Of a stretch of 58,384 bases of DNA, positions 8,729 through 17,659 are shown in pieces. The position numbers and the translations under genes were made by a program. The stretch is taken from assembly GCA_023458875.1 (NCBI GenBank), contig JAEWXO010000101.1, positions 1 to 58,384 on the forward strand, written 5' to 3'. The notes under the pieces were generated by a model, which saw only the letters and a list, made by a program, of their open reading frames with translations, made no database searches and was not told where the DNA came from. Position 1 is the stretch's first letter; each line of letters starts with the position of its first letter. This DNA is from Bacillota bacterium. GTDB lineage: Bacteria > Bacillota > Clostridia > Oscillospirales > Ruminococcaceae.

Positions 8729-8879
8729 CTCGCACATCTATAATAAAAATTAACTGCTTTTATCATCATGTGCGAACGAATGATAAAAACGAAATAAATA
8801 TACAATACCAACAAATCAAAAGAAAGAAATATTCCGTTGTTAAACGGTAGTATTTTTATTAAAATACTGTCTTTCTTTT
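8729..8879. other. Structured yggS-sepF spacer with nested inverted repeats
   Basis: Three structures lie within 151 nt. (1) AAAAGAAAGA/TCTTTCTTTT (8818-8827 and 8870-8879) encloses two inner hairpins, CCGTT/AACGG (8834-8847) and AGTATTTT/AAAATACT (8849-8868), a three-way-junction layout. (2) TTTTATCAT/ATGATAAAA (8758-8766 and 8780-8788). (3) CGCACAT/ATGTGCG (arms near 8731-8737 and 8768-8774), whose minus-strand distal arm abuts the sepF SD. The first could end yggS transcripts or protect mRNA ends; the third could affect access to the sepF SD. Confidence 0.5.
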
Positions 8880-8904
8880 TATTTATAGTCAAAGTAACCG
8901 GAAG

Positions 8905-9600
8905 CTACTTATAAACCCTTGCTCCGAAAAGAGCAGTTCCTAAACGAACTAATGTAGTGCCATATCTGACTGCCGTTTCATAGTCACCTGACATTCCCAT
9001 TGATAAAACACTCATATTAATATTATCTATGTTTTTCTCTAAAATGTCAATATATATTTTTTGCATTTTATATAAAAATTTCTCAGAATCGAGAATCGGC
9101 GGGACAGTCATAAGTCCTTTAACCTTTATATTTTTCAGACAGGCAACCTGATAAAGAAGTTCTGAAAGCTCGTCGGGCTTTACACCGCCTTTTGATTCTT
9201 CTCCGGCAATATTAACCTCTATCAGTATATCCTGAATCTTTCCTATCCGTCCGGCATGTCTGTCTATCTCCGCTGCAAGCCTGATATTGTCGACTGACTG
9301 AATAAGGTCCACGGTATCTATAATATACTTGACCTTATTTGTCTGAAGCTGACCTATGAAATGAATCGATGCCGGCCTGTAAAAGTCTTTTTTTGATATA
9401 TACTCCTGAACCCTGTTTTCACCCAGAAGCTTTATTCCGCATGATGATATTGCATGATTTACAGACTCAGGAGCTATTGTCTTGGTAACAGCCATTATTT
9501 CTATTGATTCGTCAGGCCTTCTGTATTTTTGTTTTGCTTCGTTAATGTTAAATACTATACGCTTGTAGTTTTCATCAATATAATCAAATTCTGTTTTCAC
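8905..9600 (-). CDS. yggS: YggS-family pyridoxal phosphate homeostasis protein
   Basis: 231-aa single-domain TIM-barrel PLP-binding protein (PLPBP/YlmE/YggS family). Motifs: MAVTKTIAPESV with the PLP-anchoring Lys, LGENRVQEY, IHFIGQLQTNKVKYI, GLMTVPP, LSMGMSGDYETAVRYGTTLVRLGTALFG, the last binding the phosphate. The family has no known catalytic activity and buffers PLP and amino-acid levels. The ATG overlaps the stop of the HlyD-like gene by 4 nt (ATGA), so the two are translationally coupled. It corresponds to ylmE upstream of sepF/ylmF in Bacillus. Confidence 0.94.
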   Translation of the reverse strand: MKTEFDYIDENYKRIVFNINEAKQKYRRPDESIEIMAVTKTIAPESVNHAISSCGIKLLGENRVQEYISKKDFYRPASIHFIGQLQTNKVKYIIDTVDLIQSVDNIRLAAEIDRHAGRIGKIQDILIEVNIAGEESKGGVKPDELSELLYQVACLKNIKVKGLMTVPPILDSEKFLYKMQKIYIDILEKNIDNINMSVLSMGMSGDYETAVRYGTTLVRLGTALFGARVYK

Positions 9601-10850
9601 TCCAGTTCAATCCCCTTTACAATAGTATCGTCATAAAGCTGTACATATTTATCTTCTGTGTGAACCTTGGAAACTACATAATCGTTTCCCTCAAAAACAA
9701 CATCTATTTTTTTGAATACTATTTTTTCACCCAGCTTTATATATACGCCTTTTGTACTTACCATCCGTGTATGCGTTTCACCGGTAAATTTATCAGTTTC
9801 TGTTTCTTCAATATCCCTTATACGAATAGCTTCTCTTGGTATTCTTATTCCGTTATATACTTCATTTTCCTTGTAAATCTCAATAGTCTCGGCTCTGTGC
9901 TGAACTACATTATATGACATATCAGTACACACTATAGTCAGTATTTTCTGATTTGCACTTTCTCCGTCGCGTACACTTTCAATGACTCCCTTAAGCGTTT
10001 CCGCACAGGATGGAAAATACATATTGATAACATCATTTTCTTCAAAAATAATGTTGCTTTCTTCAATAGCACCAATTAATTTCCAGTCGTACCCTTTTAT
10101 CAGCTTTCCGACTGCATTTTTTACTGTATCAATCTTATCGTAGTCGGTTATATTGTTTATCTGAGATGCTGTAAGCTGATTTGCGGATTCAAATGTAAGG
10201 ATATCCTCATAACCGTCAACGAAGCTTGCAAAATATGCTGAATACGGTGCTGTTATTTCATCTATCGGCTGTACCTGCTCATTTTCAAGACTTGTCTTTT
10301 CTGCCTCAAGACTTGCTATTTTATCAGAAAAGTTATAAACCTCTGCTGTGACATACTGCATAGTACTGAGATATATGAGCAGTTCTTCTTTTACAGATGC
10401 CATTTTTACAAGATTTCCGATTTCTTTATAATAAACTATGTTGTTGTATTTTTCCTGAATAAGAGAAGCTAAATATGCAGGCTGTGCTACTTCCTTTGTG
10501 CCCGGATTCTGAATTTTGTTAAGTATACTTATTTCTGAATCTATCTTTGCAATTTTTTTATTTATCTGAATCTGTCTTTCATCCCCATATATATATGCCG
10601 CTGTTTCGCCGGTACTAAGTCTTCCCCCGTCATTTACTGCATAGCTTATAACACCGTTTCCGTCATAATGTAAAACCTCTTCATCTCTTACATATACGCC
10701 GTTAAACGTTACTGAATTAGAAGCAGAAACAGCAACGGCAGTTTCTGTGACATATTCATTTTTAAAAAGATGAACAACAACATTTACTACCGTGAGGGTC
10801 ATAAATATGATAAGAATCACCAGCAACAGCTTTGCAGTACGGGTATTCAT
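9597..10850 (-). CDS. HlyD-like membrane-anchored protein
   Basis: 417-aa protein with one N-terminal transmembrane segment (about residues 8-28, LLLVILIIFMTLTVVNVVV) and a large extracytoplasmic part. Residues about 60-95 look like the first half of a biotinyl-lipoyl-like barrel (VLHYDGNGVISYAVNDGGRL), followed by a helical/coiled region (residues 100-200) and a C-terminal beta region (GVYIKLGEKIVFKKIDVVFE), the layout of HlyD/membrane-fusion proteins. No partner transporter is nearby. In Clostridia this family is repeatedly found next to yggS and sepF, which suggests an envelope or division-linked role (inference). It overlaps hfq by 1 nt (TAATG). Confidence 0.75.
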   Translation of the reverse strand: MNTRTAKLLLVILIIFMTLTVVNVVVHLFKNEYVTETAVAVSASNSVTFNGVYVRDEEVLHYDGNGVISYAVNDGGRLSTGETAAYIYGDERQIQINKKIAKIDSEISILNKIQNPGTKEVAQPAYLASLIQEKYNNIVYYKEIGNLVKMASVKEELLIYLSTMQYVTAEVYNFSDKIASLEAEKTSLENEQVQPIDEITAPYSAYFASFVDGYEDILTFESANQLTASQINNITDYDKIDTVKNAVGKLIKGYDWKLIGAIEESNIIFEENDVINMYFPSCAETLKGVIESVRDGESANQKILTIVCTDMSYNVVQHRAETIEIYKENEVYNGIRIPREAIRIRDIEETETDKFTGETHTRMVSTKGVYIKLGEKIVFKKIDVVFEGNDYVVSKVHTEDKYVQLYDDTIVKGIELE

Positions 10851-11101
10851 TATTCTTCCTTTTCTGCACCCATGGCAGAGCTGTCAAGTATTGATATGTG
10901 TCTTGAAGGAATAATTGTTGAAATGGCATGCTTGTATACCATACTCTGTTTTCCCTCATATTCAAGAATAACTATGTAGCTGTCAAATCCTTTTACAACT
11001 CCCTTGAACTGAAATCCATTCGTCAGATAAATAGTTATTGCTATCTTTTCTTTACGGGCCTGATTCAGGAATACGTCCTGTAAATTTAATTGTTTGTTCA
11101 T
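10850..11101 (-). CDS. hfq: RNA chaperone Hfq
   Basis: 83-aa Sm-like RNA chaperone. The start is placed at ATG 11101, with GGAG six nt upstream; the ATG at 11113 overlaps this SD. N-terminal NLQDVFLNQARKEK, Sm1 region ITIYLTNGFQFKGVVKGFDS and Sm2 motif YKHAIST are the Hfq signatures. Hfq forms hexamers that bind sRNAs and A/U-rich mRNA. It sits downstream of miaA as in many bacteria, separated by a 264-nt AT-rich spacer, so it may have its own promoter there. The C-terminal tail is short, as usual in Firmicutes. Confidence 0.96.
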   Translation of the reverse strand: MNKQLNLQDVFLNQARKEKIAITIYLTNGFQFKGVVKGFDSYIVILEYEGKQSMVYKHAISTIIPSRHISILDSSAMGAEKEE

Positions 11102-11377
11102 AATATACTCCATTCTTTGCAGATAAAATAAAATAAATTAAACTCAAAATCACATCCTCTGCAAAAAGAGTGATTTAAATTGCCGTTCCAATAGGGGTGT
11201 ATTGTTATTTATTCAGACACTGCAAGCAGAATTGACTGTGCAAAAAAAAACAACACTTTCCATAATCAGATAATATAATTTTTCCGGGTTTTTAATTAGA
11301 AAATCCCAATTAAGTAATAATTATTCTGATTTATTTATAATTTTTTTGCCTACATGTTTTTTATTATATCATATATT

Positions 11378-12310
11378 TTAATGTTTGGCTATAATTTTCT
11401 CACATTTTTTTATAAAAAAATTTATATCCGCTTTTTCATCGGCTTCAATCCATGAAATTCTGTCATCTCTTCTCAGCCATGTAAGCTGCCTTTTTGCGTA
11501 TCTTCTTGTCTCCTGCTTTATTTTTTCAACGCATTCCTCAAGTGAAGCCGCGTTTTCAAAGTATGGTATAAGTTCTTTGTATCCTATAGCCTGATGAGCT
11601 GTTTTTATATTATTGCTTTCATTATATATCAGGCGTGATTCTTCAATGAGACCGTTTTCTATCATAATATCAACACGCTTATTTATTCTTCCATACAGTA
11701 TCTCCCTGTCCTTATAGGTAAGCGCTGTCATTATAAACTCATAAGGCGACTCGGTCATACGGCTCTCTTTTTTAAACTCGCTTAATTTTTTCCCTGTTAT
11801 TTCGTATACCTCAAGTGCACGGATTACTCTGGAAAGATTATTTTCATGAAGCTCTGAGGCTGTCTCCGGATCACATGATCTGAGCCTTTCAAGCAATACT
11901 GAATTTCCGTACTCATGTGCTTCATCTGTCAGCCTTTTTCTTATTTCACCGTCGCTTTTTATATCCGGGAATCTGATATTGTCAACAAAAGACGAAATAT
12001 ACAGGCCTGTACCTCCAACTACTACAGGCATTTTACCGCGTGAAATAATTTTTTTCGCCTCTGCCGCTGCATGTACAACATAGTCAGCAACAGAAAAGCT
12101 TTCATTTCTTTCGACAAAGCTTATCAGATGATGCGGAATATTTTTCATCTCTTCCTCTGTCGGCTTTGCCGTGGCAATGTCCATTCCCTTATATATCTGC
12201 ATCGAATCCGCAGATATTATCTCCCCATCAATCCTCCGCGCCATCTCAACTCCAAGTGCCGTCTTCCCCGAAGCCGTAGGCCCCGTAATTACCAGTATCT
12301 TCTCTTTCAA
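11378..12310 (-). CDS. miaA: tRNA dimethylallyltransferase
   Basis: 310-aa enzyme that transfers dimethylallyl to A37 of tRNAs reading UNN codons, the substrate for MiaB, whose gene is in the same run. The P-loop is ITGPTASGKTALG near the N terminus; DSMQIYKGMDIATAKPT, GGTGLYI and the C-terminal RRYAKRQLTWLRRD are family motifs. Two adjacent TTG codons (12313, 12310) can start it, and TTG 12310 is best spaced from the SD AGGAGG. It lies 93 nt after mutL, with two GC-rich hairpins in the gap. Confidence 0.95.
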   Translation of the reverse strand: MKEKILVITGPTASGKTALGVEMARRIDGEIISADSMQIYKGMDIATAKPTEEEMKNIPHHLISFVERNESFSVADYVVHAAAEAKKIISRGKMPVVVGGTGLYISSFVDNIRFPDIKSDGEIRKRLTDEAHEYGNSVLLERLRSCDPETASELHENNLSRVIRALEVYEITGKKLSEFKKESRMTESPYEFIMTALTYKDREILYGRINKRVDIMIENGLIEESRLIYNESNNIKTAHQAIGYKELIPYFENAASLEECVEKIKQETRRYAKRQLTWLRRDDRISWIEADEKADINFFIKKCEKIIAKH

Positions 12311-12352
12311 CAATCATCCTCCTCTATCTCCGAAGTTACATCCCCCAAAGGT

Positions 12353-12393
12353 GCAGGGAGACCGGAAAGCCCTGCCCGTTTCCTCAGAAACGG
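12353..12393. other. Two tandem GC-rich hairpins between mutL and miaA
   Basis: CCGTTTC/GAAACGG with a 4-nt loop (12376-12393) directly abuts GCAGGG/CCCTGC (12353-12375). Neither is followed by a T-run on the minus strand, so they are more likely mRNA-processing or stabilising elements than a terminator. They are clearly more GC-rich than other spacers here. Confidence 0.5.
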
Positions 12394-12403
12394 AACCCTC
12401 CAT

Positions 12404-14458
12404 CTACACTCTTCTTTTAAACTGCTTCTCCATCTCATATTTTGTAATAGTAAACATTACAGGCCTTCCATGCGGACAATGCCTTATTTTTTCATTTTCG
12501 TAAACATCCTCGGCAAGCTTCTGCAGCTCCGTTGCATTATTCCTGTCATTAATCCTGATTGCTGCTTTGCATGCAATGGAATGAAGAATATCATCAAGGG
12601 CATCAGGGCTTGGATCAAGCTTGTTTTTTCTGAAATTTTCAGCAATCTCAGGGATAAGCTCGTCCATGTTGAGATGTTCAAGTATAGTAGGTATTGCCTT
12701 TACTGATACATAAGGACTGTTTGAAAAATCCAGTCTAAATCCCATATTTTCAAGGACAGATACATTTTCCGATAAAGCATCAGCCTCATCAAGCGAAAGC
12801 AGAACACCGGATGCACCCAGAACAAGCTGGCTTGCAGGATCTTTATTTTCTGCTTTAAGGCGTTCAAAAAGAATACGCTCATGTGCCGCATGCTTGTCTA
12901 TAATTATTATCTTTTCATCAGCTTCAGCAATAATGTATCCCTTGAATGCCTCTCCTATATATCTTATTCTGCTCTTTTCTTTTTCGTCCGTACCCGGAAG
13001 CTTTGTCTCGGTTATATCCTTTTTCACAAACGAATCATTGTTTATATAACTGAAAGGTACTTTTGTATCGGTATTTTCAGTTATTATATTATTCAGAGAA
13101 GATTTAACCGGTTCGGAATCCGGTTTTTTCACTGATGAAGACATTTTGTTTTCCTGCAGGCTGACATATTTTTTATCTGTATCGTTTTTATTATCGGTAA
13201 AAGGCTGAGGACATGTCAGCTGAACGAAATCCGGCTTTGAAGCCGCAACAGAAATATTCTGTGAAGCCGGCTTTGTTTGAAATTCATTTTTCTCATCGTT
13301 ACTGTTATTATTCCCAGTGGTTCCAACTCTGAGGGGACGCTCAGGGATTTCCGTCTGCCCTGAACCTTCTGGAAGCGGATTATATGGTAAATCAATACTC
13401 TGACTGACTGAACTATTATTTTCATCACCGGACATCATATCCTTTTTAAGCTGAAAATCATAAATAAGTCCTGCCTTCATCAATGCTGATTTTACCGCAA
13501 AATACAGACAGTTGTATACAGGCTTGTCATCTGAAAATCTTACCTCTACCTTCGCCGGATGCACATTTACATCAACTATATCGGGCGGAATTTCAAGCTT
13601 GAGAACACATGCAGGAAACTTTCCCGTCATTATAAGCCCTCTGTACGCCTCTTCAACGGCTGTTGTACATACCTGCGACTTTATGTATCTGCTGTTGACA
13701 AAGAAATTCTGAAATGTCCTGTTAGCCTTTGAATAAAGAGGCTTTACACAGTATCCGGAAACTTTTATTCCGTCCTGCGAATAATTTACCTCTATCATAT
13801 CACCTGCAAAGCTCTTTCCGTATACGGCATAAACAGAAGAATAGAGATTTCCGTCACCTGCTGTTGTGAATTCAAGCTTGTTGTCCCTTATCATTTTAAA
13901 CGCTGTCTCAGAATGCGAGAGTGCAATTTTATTTATAATATTGCCGACCATATTTCCCTCTGCAACATCCTTTTTCATAAATTTCTGCCTTGCAGGAACG
14001 TTATAAAAAAGATCGCGTATTATTATTGTCGTTCCGTCAGGACAGCCGGTTTTTTCATGAAGCACCTCATCTGAGCCTTCAATAATATAATGTGTACCAA
14101 GCTCGTCATCGGGCTGTTTTGTCATCATTTCGACCTTTGCAACCGCGCAGACAGAGGCAAGAGCCTCCCCTCTGAAGCCTAACGTCATTATGCTGTCAAG
14201 GTCATCCCTGCTTGTTATCTTGCTTGTAGCATGTCTTAAAAATGCTTTTGGCACATCCTCAAACGATATTCCGCATCCGTCATCGGTTATTCGTATAAAT
14301 GTAGAACCGCCACGCTTTATTTCAACAGTAATATGCTGTGCACCTGCATCTATTGAATTTTCAACAAGCTCTTTTATTACGGAGGCAGGTCTTTCTATGA
14401 CCTCTCCGGCTGCAATAAGCTCTGATATTTCACGACTTAAAAGATTGATAGACGGCAT
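12404..14458 (-). CDS. mutL: DNA mismatch repair protein MutL
   Basis: 684 aa. The N-terminal GHKL ATPase domain has IAAGEVIERPASVIKELVEN, DAGA, DDGCGI and GFRGEALAS, then the transducer domain to about residue 330. A low-complexity linker covers residues 340-490. The C-terminal dimerisation/endonuclease domain contains DKHAAHERILFERL, with the metal-binding CPHGRP motif near the end (RHCPHGRPVMFTI). In bacteria lacking MutH this domain nicks the new strand. It follows mutS by 18 nt. SD GAGGTG precedes ATG. Confidence 0.96.
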   Translation of the reverse strand: MPSINLLSREISELIAAGEVIERPASVIKELVENSIDAGAQHITVEIKRGGSTFIRITDDGCGISFEDVPKAFLRHATSKITSRDDLDSIMTLGFRGEALASVCAVAKVEMMTKQPDDELGTHYIIEGSDEVLHEKTGCPDGTTIIIRDLFYNVPARQKFMKKDVAEGNMVGNIINKIALSHSETAFKMIRDNKLEFTTAGDGNLYSSVYAVYGKSFAGDMIEVNYSQDGIKVSGYCVKPLYSKANRTFQNFFVNSRYIKSQVCTTAVEEAYRGLIMTGKFPACVLKLEIPPDIVDVNVHPAKVEVRFSDDKPVYNCLYFAVKSALMKAGLIYDFQLKKDMMSGDENNSSVSQSIDLPYNPLPEGSGQTEIPERPLRVGTTGNNNSNDEKNEFQTKPASQNISVAASKPDFVQLTCPQPFTDNKNDTDKKYVSLQENKMSSSVKKPDSEPVKSSLNNIITENTDTKVPFSYINNDSFVKKDITETKLPGTDEKEKSRIRYIGEAFKGYIIAEADEKIIIIDKHAAHERILFERLKAENKDPASQLVLGASGVLLSLDEADALSENVSVLENMGFRLDFSNSPYVSVKAIPTILEHLNMDELIPEIAENFRKNKLDPSPDALDDILHSIACKAAIRINDRNNATELQKLAEDVYENEKIRHCPHGRPVMFTITKYEMEKQFKRRV

Positions 14459-14476
14459 TGATGAATCACCTCATTT

Positions 14477-17092
14477 TTAAAGCATTTTAGACAAATCTTC
14501 GAGAAACTCACGGCATTCGCTGTCAGAAAGCTCCGCTATGTTCGTCTTTCGTATACGATCGATAATATTTTCCTTAGTCAGATGATCAAAGCTTATCTGA
14601 TTTTCATTTTCATCATCTGTATGTTTATGTTTTCCGGAGTTTTTCTCAAGCTCAGAAAGAAGCTCCTTTGCCCTTGAAATAACCTTGTTCGGTATTCCGG
14701 CAAGTTTGGCAACCTCTATTCCGTAGCTGTCGTCAACACCGCCGGGAACTATTTTTCTTAAAAATCTTATGTTTTCACCGTGCTTTTTAACTGCAATACT
14801 GTAATTTTTTATACCCGGTATCTCGGCTTCAAGCCCGATAAGCTCATGGTAATGCGTCGCAAATAATGTCTTGCATCCCAGTCCTTTTCCCATGCAGATA
14901 TGCTCTGCTACGGAGCGCGAAATGCTTATTCCGTCAAACGTTGATGTTCCACGGCCTACCTCGTCAAGTATTACAAGACTGTTTTTGGTAGCATGCTTCA
15001 GAATATCGGCAACCTCACTCATTTCAACCATAAACGTACTCTGTCCGGCTGTAAGGTCATCCGATGCACCTATTCGTGTAAATATTTTGTCAACGACTGA
15101 TATTCTTGCGTATTTTGCCGGTACAAATGAACCCATCTGTGCCATCAGTGTAATAAGCGCAACCTGTCGCATATATGTGGATTTACCCGACATATTAGGA
15201 CCTGTTATTATCGACATCCTGTTTGACTTTATATCTATGTATGTGTCATTCGGTACAAACACCTCATCATCAAGCATAAGTTCAACGACAGGGTGACGGC
15301 CGTCTTTTATTTCTATTACGCCGCCGACTGAAATATCAGGCTTTGTATATCTGTTCTTAAGCGCTGTCTGTGCAAATGAACAGAGTACATCAACCGCAGC
15401 AACAGAGGAAGCTGTTTTCTGGACCTCAACAAGCTTTGTTGCTATAAAGTCCCTTATCTCTCCGAACACCTCAGCTTCAAGTACAAGAACCTTATCCTTT
15501 GCACCGAGAATAGAATTTTCGGCATTTTTCAGTTCCTGAGTAATAAAGCGCTCACAGTTTGTAAGTGTCTGTTTTCTTATATATTCGTCAGGGACAAGCT
15601 TATAGTATGAACGTGTGACCTCAATATAATAGCCGAATACTCTGTTGTAGCCTATTTTAAGTCCCTTTATCCCTGTTTTTTCCCTTTCACGTTCTTCTAT
15701 TTTTTCTATAATGCCGTTTCCGTTTTCAATAATATCCCTGAGCTCGTCAAGCTGTTTGTTAAAGCCTTTTTTTATTACATTTCCGTCCTTGACATTTACA
15801 GGCGGTTCGTCTTCTATTGCATTTTCAATAAGTGCCGATATTTCGTCAAGTGTGAAAATATCAGCGTCCAGGGAATTCAGAAGCCTTGCATCTGAAAGCC
15901 TTGCAAGCTGTTCCTTTATTGCCGGAAGCTGCAGAGACGTAAGTGACAAAGCCTTTAAATCTCTCGGCGTTGCTGTTTTATACATTACCCTTGTCATAAG
16001 GCGTTCTATATCGTATACTCTGTCAAGCAGCTCCTGAAGCTCCATAAGAACTATTGAATTTTTAGTCAGGGCATCAACTGCGTTGAGTCTGTCAATTATC
16101 CTTGCAGGACTCATAAGCGGTTGTTCAATGTATGTTTTAAGAAGTCTTTTTCCCATTGAAGTCTTTGTCGAATCCATTACCCATAAGAGAGAGCCGCGTT
16201 TTTCCTTGTTTCTCAGTGTTTCAGTAAGCTCCAGATTTTTTCTTGCGGTCATATCAAGACCCATAAATGCGTTTTCACCTATTACATTTATCTGTGTAAA
16301 ACGCCCTGTCAGCGACTTCTGAGTTTCATAAAAATAATCAAAAAGACCGCATACACTAAAGGCTCTTATATCATCCTCTTCAAGAAAAAGCTCATCAAAT
16401 GAATTTACAGAAAACTGACTGAACAGTATGTCTCTTTTCTTTGCAGTGTCAAAGCATGCATCACTTCTTACAGAGCATGAGCAGCTGAGCTTTTGCTTGA
16501 TAAACTCAGCTACAGCCTTGAACTTACTGAATTCACTGTTAAATATCATCTCTGACGGCTGAAATCTTGAAAGATCATTTATTATATCATTTTCAAGCTC
16601 TTTGCCTGATTTTAAAGATACAGACACCTCTCCGGTTGAAATATCTGCATAGCAGACAGCACATTCTCCATCTTTAAGATATGCACATCCTATATAGTTG
16701 TTTGAAGAGTCATCAAGCATACTGCTGTCTATAAGAGTACCCGGAGTAATTATTCTTGTTACGTCACGTTGTACTATTCCCTTTGACTCTGACGGGTCTG
16801 TCAGCTGTTCACATATAGCAACCTTATATCCTATATCTATTAGTTTTTTTGTATACACATCACTGCTGTGAAACGGTACACCGCACATAGGCGCTCTTTC
16901 CTCCATGCCGCAGTCTCTTCCTGTAAGCGTAAGTTCAAGCGCACGTGAAACCGTTATTGCATCATCAAAAAACATCTCATAAAAATCGCCAAGCCTGAAA
17001 AAAAGAATATGGTCAGGATATTTGTCTTTTATCTCACAGTATTGCTGCATCATAGGAGAAATTTTTGTTCTGTCAATATCTTTTAATAACAT
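14477..17092 (-). CDS. mutS: DNA mismatch recognition protein MutS
   Basis: 871-aa MutS1. N-terminal mismatch-binding motif ILFFRLGDFYEMF (Phe-x-Glu), Walker A TGPNMSGKSTYMRQ, DDLTAGQSTFMVEM, Walker B SLVILDEVGRGTSTFDG and ATHYHEL are all present. The last ~80 residues include a charged linker and the dimerisation/beta-clamp end. It recognises mispairs and recruits MutL, encoded immediately downstream. The SD is weak (AAGGAT about 11 nt before ATG), and a long inverted repeat sits between the ymcA-like gene and mutS, so expression may be lower than that of miaB. Confidence 0.97.
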   Translation of the reverse strand: MLLKDIDRTKISPMMQQYCEIKDKYPDHILFFRLGDFYEMFFDDAITVSRALELTLTGRDCGMEERAPMCGVPFHSSDVYTKKLIDIGYKVAICEQLTDPSESKGIVQRDVTRIITPGTLIDSSMLDDSSNNYIGCAYLKDGECAVCYADISTGEVSVSLKSGKELENDIINDLSRFQPSEMIFNSEFSKFKAVAEFIKQKLSCSCSVRSDACFDTAKKRDILFSQFSVNSFDELFLEEDDIRAFSVCGLFDYFYETQKSLTGRFTQINVIGENAFMGLDMTARKNLELTETLRNKEKRGSLLWVMDSTKTSMGKRLLKTYIEQPLMSPARIIDRLNAVDALTKNSIVLMELQELLDRVYDIERLMTRVMYKTATPRDLKALSLTSLQLPAIKEQLARLSDARLLNSLDADIFTLDEISALIENAIEDEPPVNVKDGNVIKKGFNKQLDELRDIIENGNGIIEKIEEREREKTGIKGLKIGYNRVFGYYIEVTRSYYKLVPDEYIRKQTLTNCERFITQELKNAENSILGAKDKVLVLEAEVFGEIRDFIATKLVEVQKTASSVAAVDVLCSFAQTALKNRYTKPDISVGGVIEIKDGRHPVVELMLDDEVFVPNDTYIDIKSNRMSIITGPNMSGKSTYMRQVALITLMAQMGSFVPAKYARISVVDKIFTRIGASDDLTAGQSTFMVEMSEVADILKHATKNSLVILDEVGRGTSTFDGISISRSVAEHICMGKGLGCKTLFATHYHELIGLEAEIPGIKNYSIAVKKHGENIRFLRKIVPGGVDDSYGIEVAKLAGIPNKVISRAKELLSELEKNSGKHKHTDDENENQISFDHLTKENIIDRIRKTNIAELSDSECREFLEDLSKML

Positions 17093-17116
17093 ATTTTTTA
17101 TTCATCCTTAATCTAA

Positions 17117-17181
17117 AAATAAGATAATGAGTATACGGTTAGCCTTAAAAAAATACCGGCAGATTTCCCTATACTCATTAT
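17117..17181 (-). terminator. Terminator-like or attenuator hairpin upstream of mutS
   Basis: Perfect 12-bp inverted repeat ATAATGAGTATA/TATACTCATTAT (17124-17135 and 17170-17181), with an inner CGGT/ACCG pairing, followed on the minus strand by CTTATTTTT. It lies 22 nt beyond the ymcA-like stop and could partly terminate before mutS. The long loop lowers confidence. Confidence 0.45.
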
Positions 17182-17202
17182 GTTAAAAATTCAATACGTT
17201 TA

Positions 17203-17607
17203 TCAGTGACAGCCGGCACATGAAGAGCAGCTTCCGCCACATCCTGAAGATACCGCACATGTTTCAGGATCCTCACCGTTTGCACTCATTGTTATTATAT
17301 TGTTAATCTGTGAGAGCAACGAATCCATTTCATTTTTAGCCGCTGTAAATGCGTTCATATTTTCATTTGACATGATTTTACTGTAAAGCTCTTTTATTGT
17401 GCTGTCAAGCTCCTTGAGCTTTTCGGCATCCTTTTCTTCCTTGGCCATTTCAGTGTTAAGGTCAAGACGCTTCATATTAAACTCACTGATAGTCTTCTGA
17501 AGCTCAGGGTCGCTGTCATTTTTTTCTTTTGCATTGAAATATGCAATATATCTTTCATCCTTCTGTATAAGCTTTCCAAGCTCTCTTGTCTGCTGAATAA
17601 TATCCAT
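17203..17607 (-). CDS. YlbF/YmcA-family protein with Cys-rich tail
   Basis: 134-aa, mostly helical protein of the YlbF/YmcA (RicF/RicA) family, placed between miaB and mutS just as ymcA is next to miaB in Bacillus. Helical region about residues 1-105 (TRELGKLIQKDERYIAYFNA). The C-terminal end GCGGSCSSCAGCH holds four Cys and one His. In Bacillus the YmcA-YlbF-YaaT complex binds Fe-S clusters and helps RNase Y process mRNAs; the Cys tail fits cluster binding (inference by family). SD GGAGGA precedes ATG. I cannot decide between RicA and RicF, so no symbol is given. Confidence 0.82.
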   Translation of the reverse strand: MDIIQQTRELGKLIQKDERYIAYFNAKEKNDSDPELQKTISEFNMKRLDLNTEMAKEEKDAEKLKELDSTIKELYSKIMSNENMNAFTAAKNEMDSLLSQINNIITMSANGEDPETCAVSSGCGGSCSSCAGCH

Positions 17608-17659
17608 TTTAATTTTCCTCCGGAATTTTTTTTATTGTAGCATCGTAATTTATGATGCA

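Noticed and set aside
12071..12706. 211-codon plus-strand ORF over miaA and mutL
   Set aside because: It is antisense to two clearly conserved genes, has no SD and no recognisable protein features.
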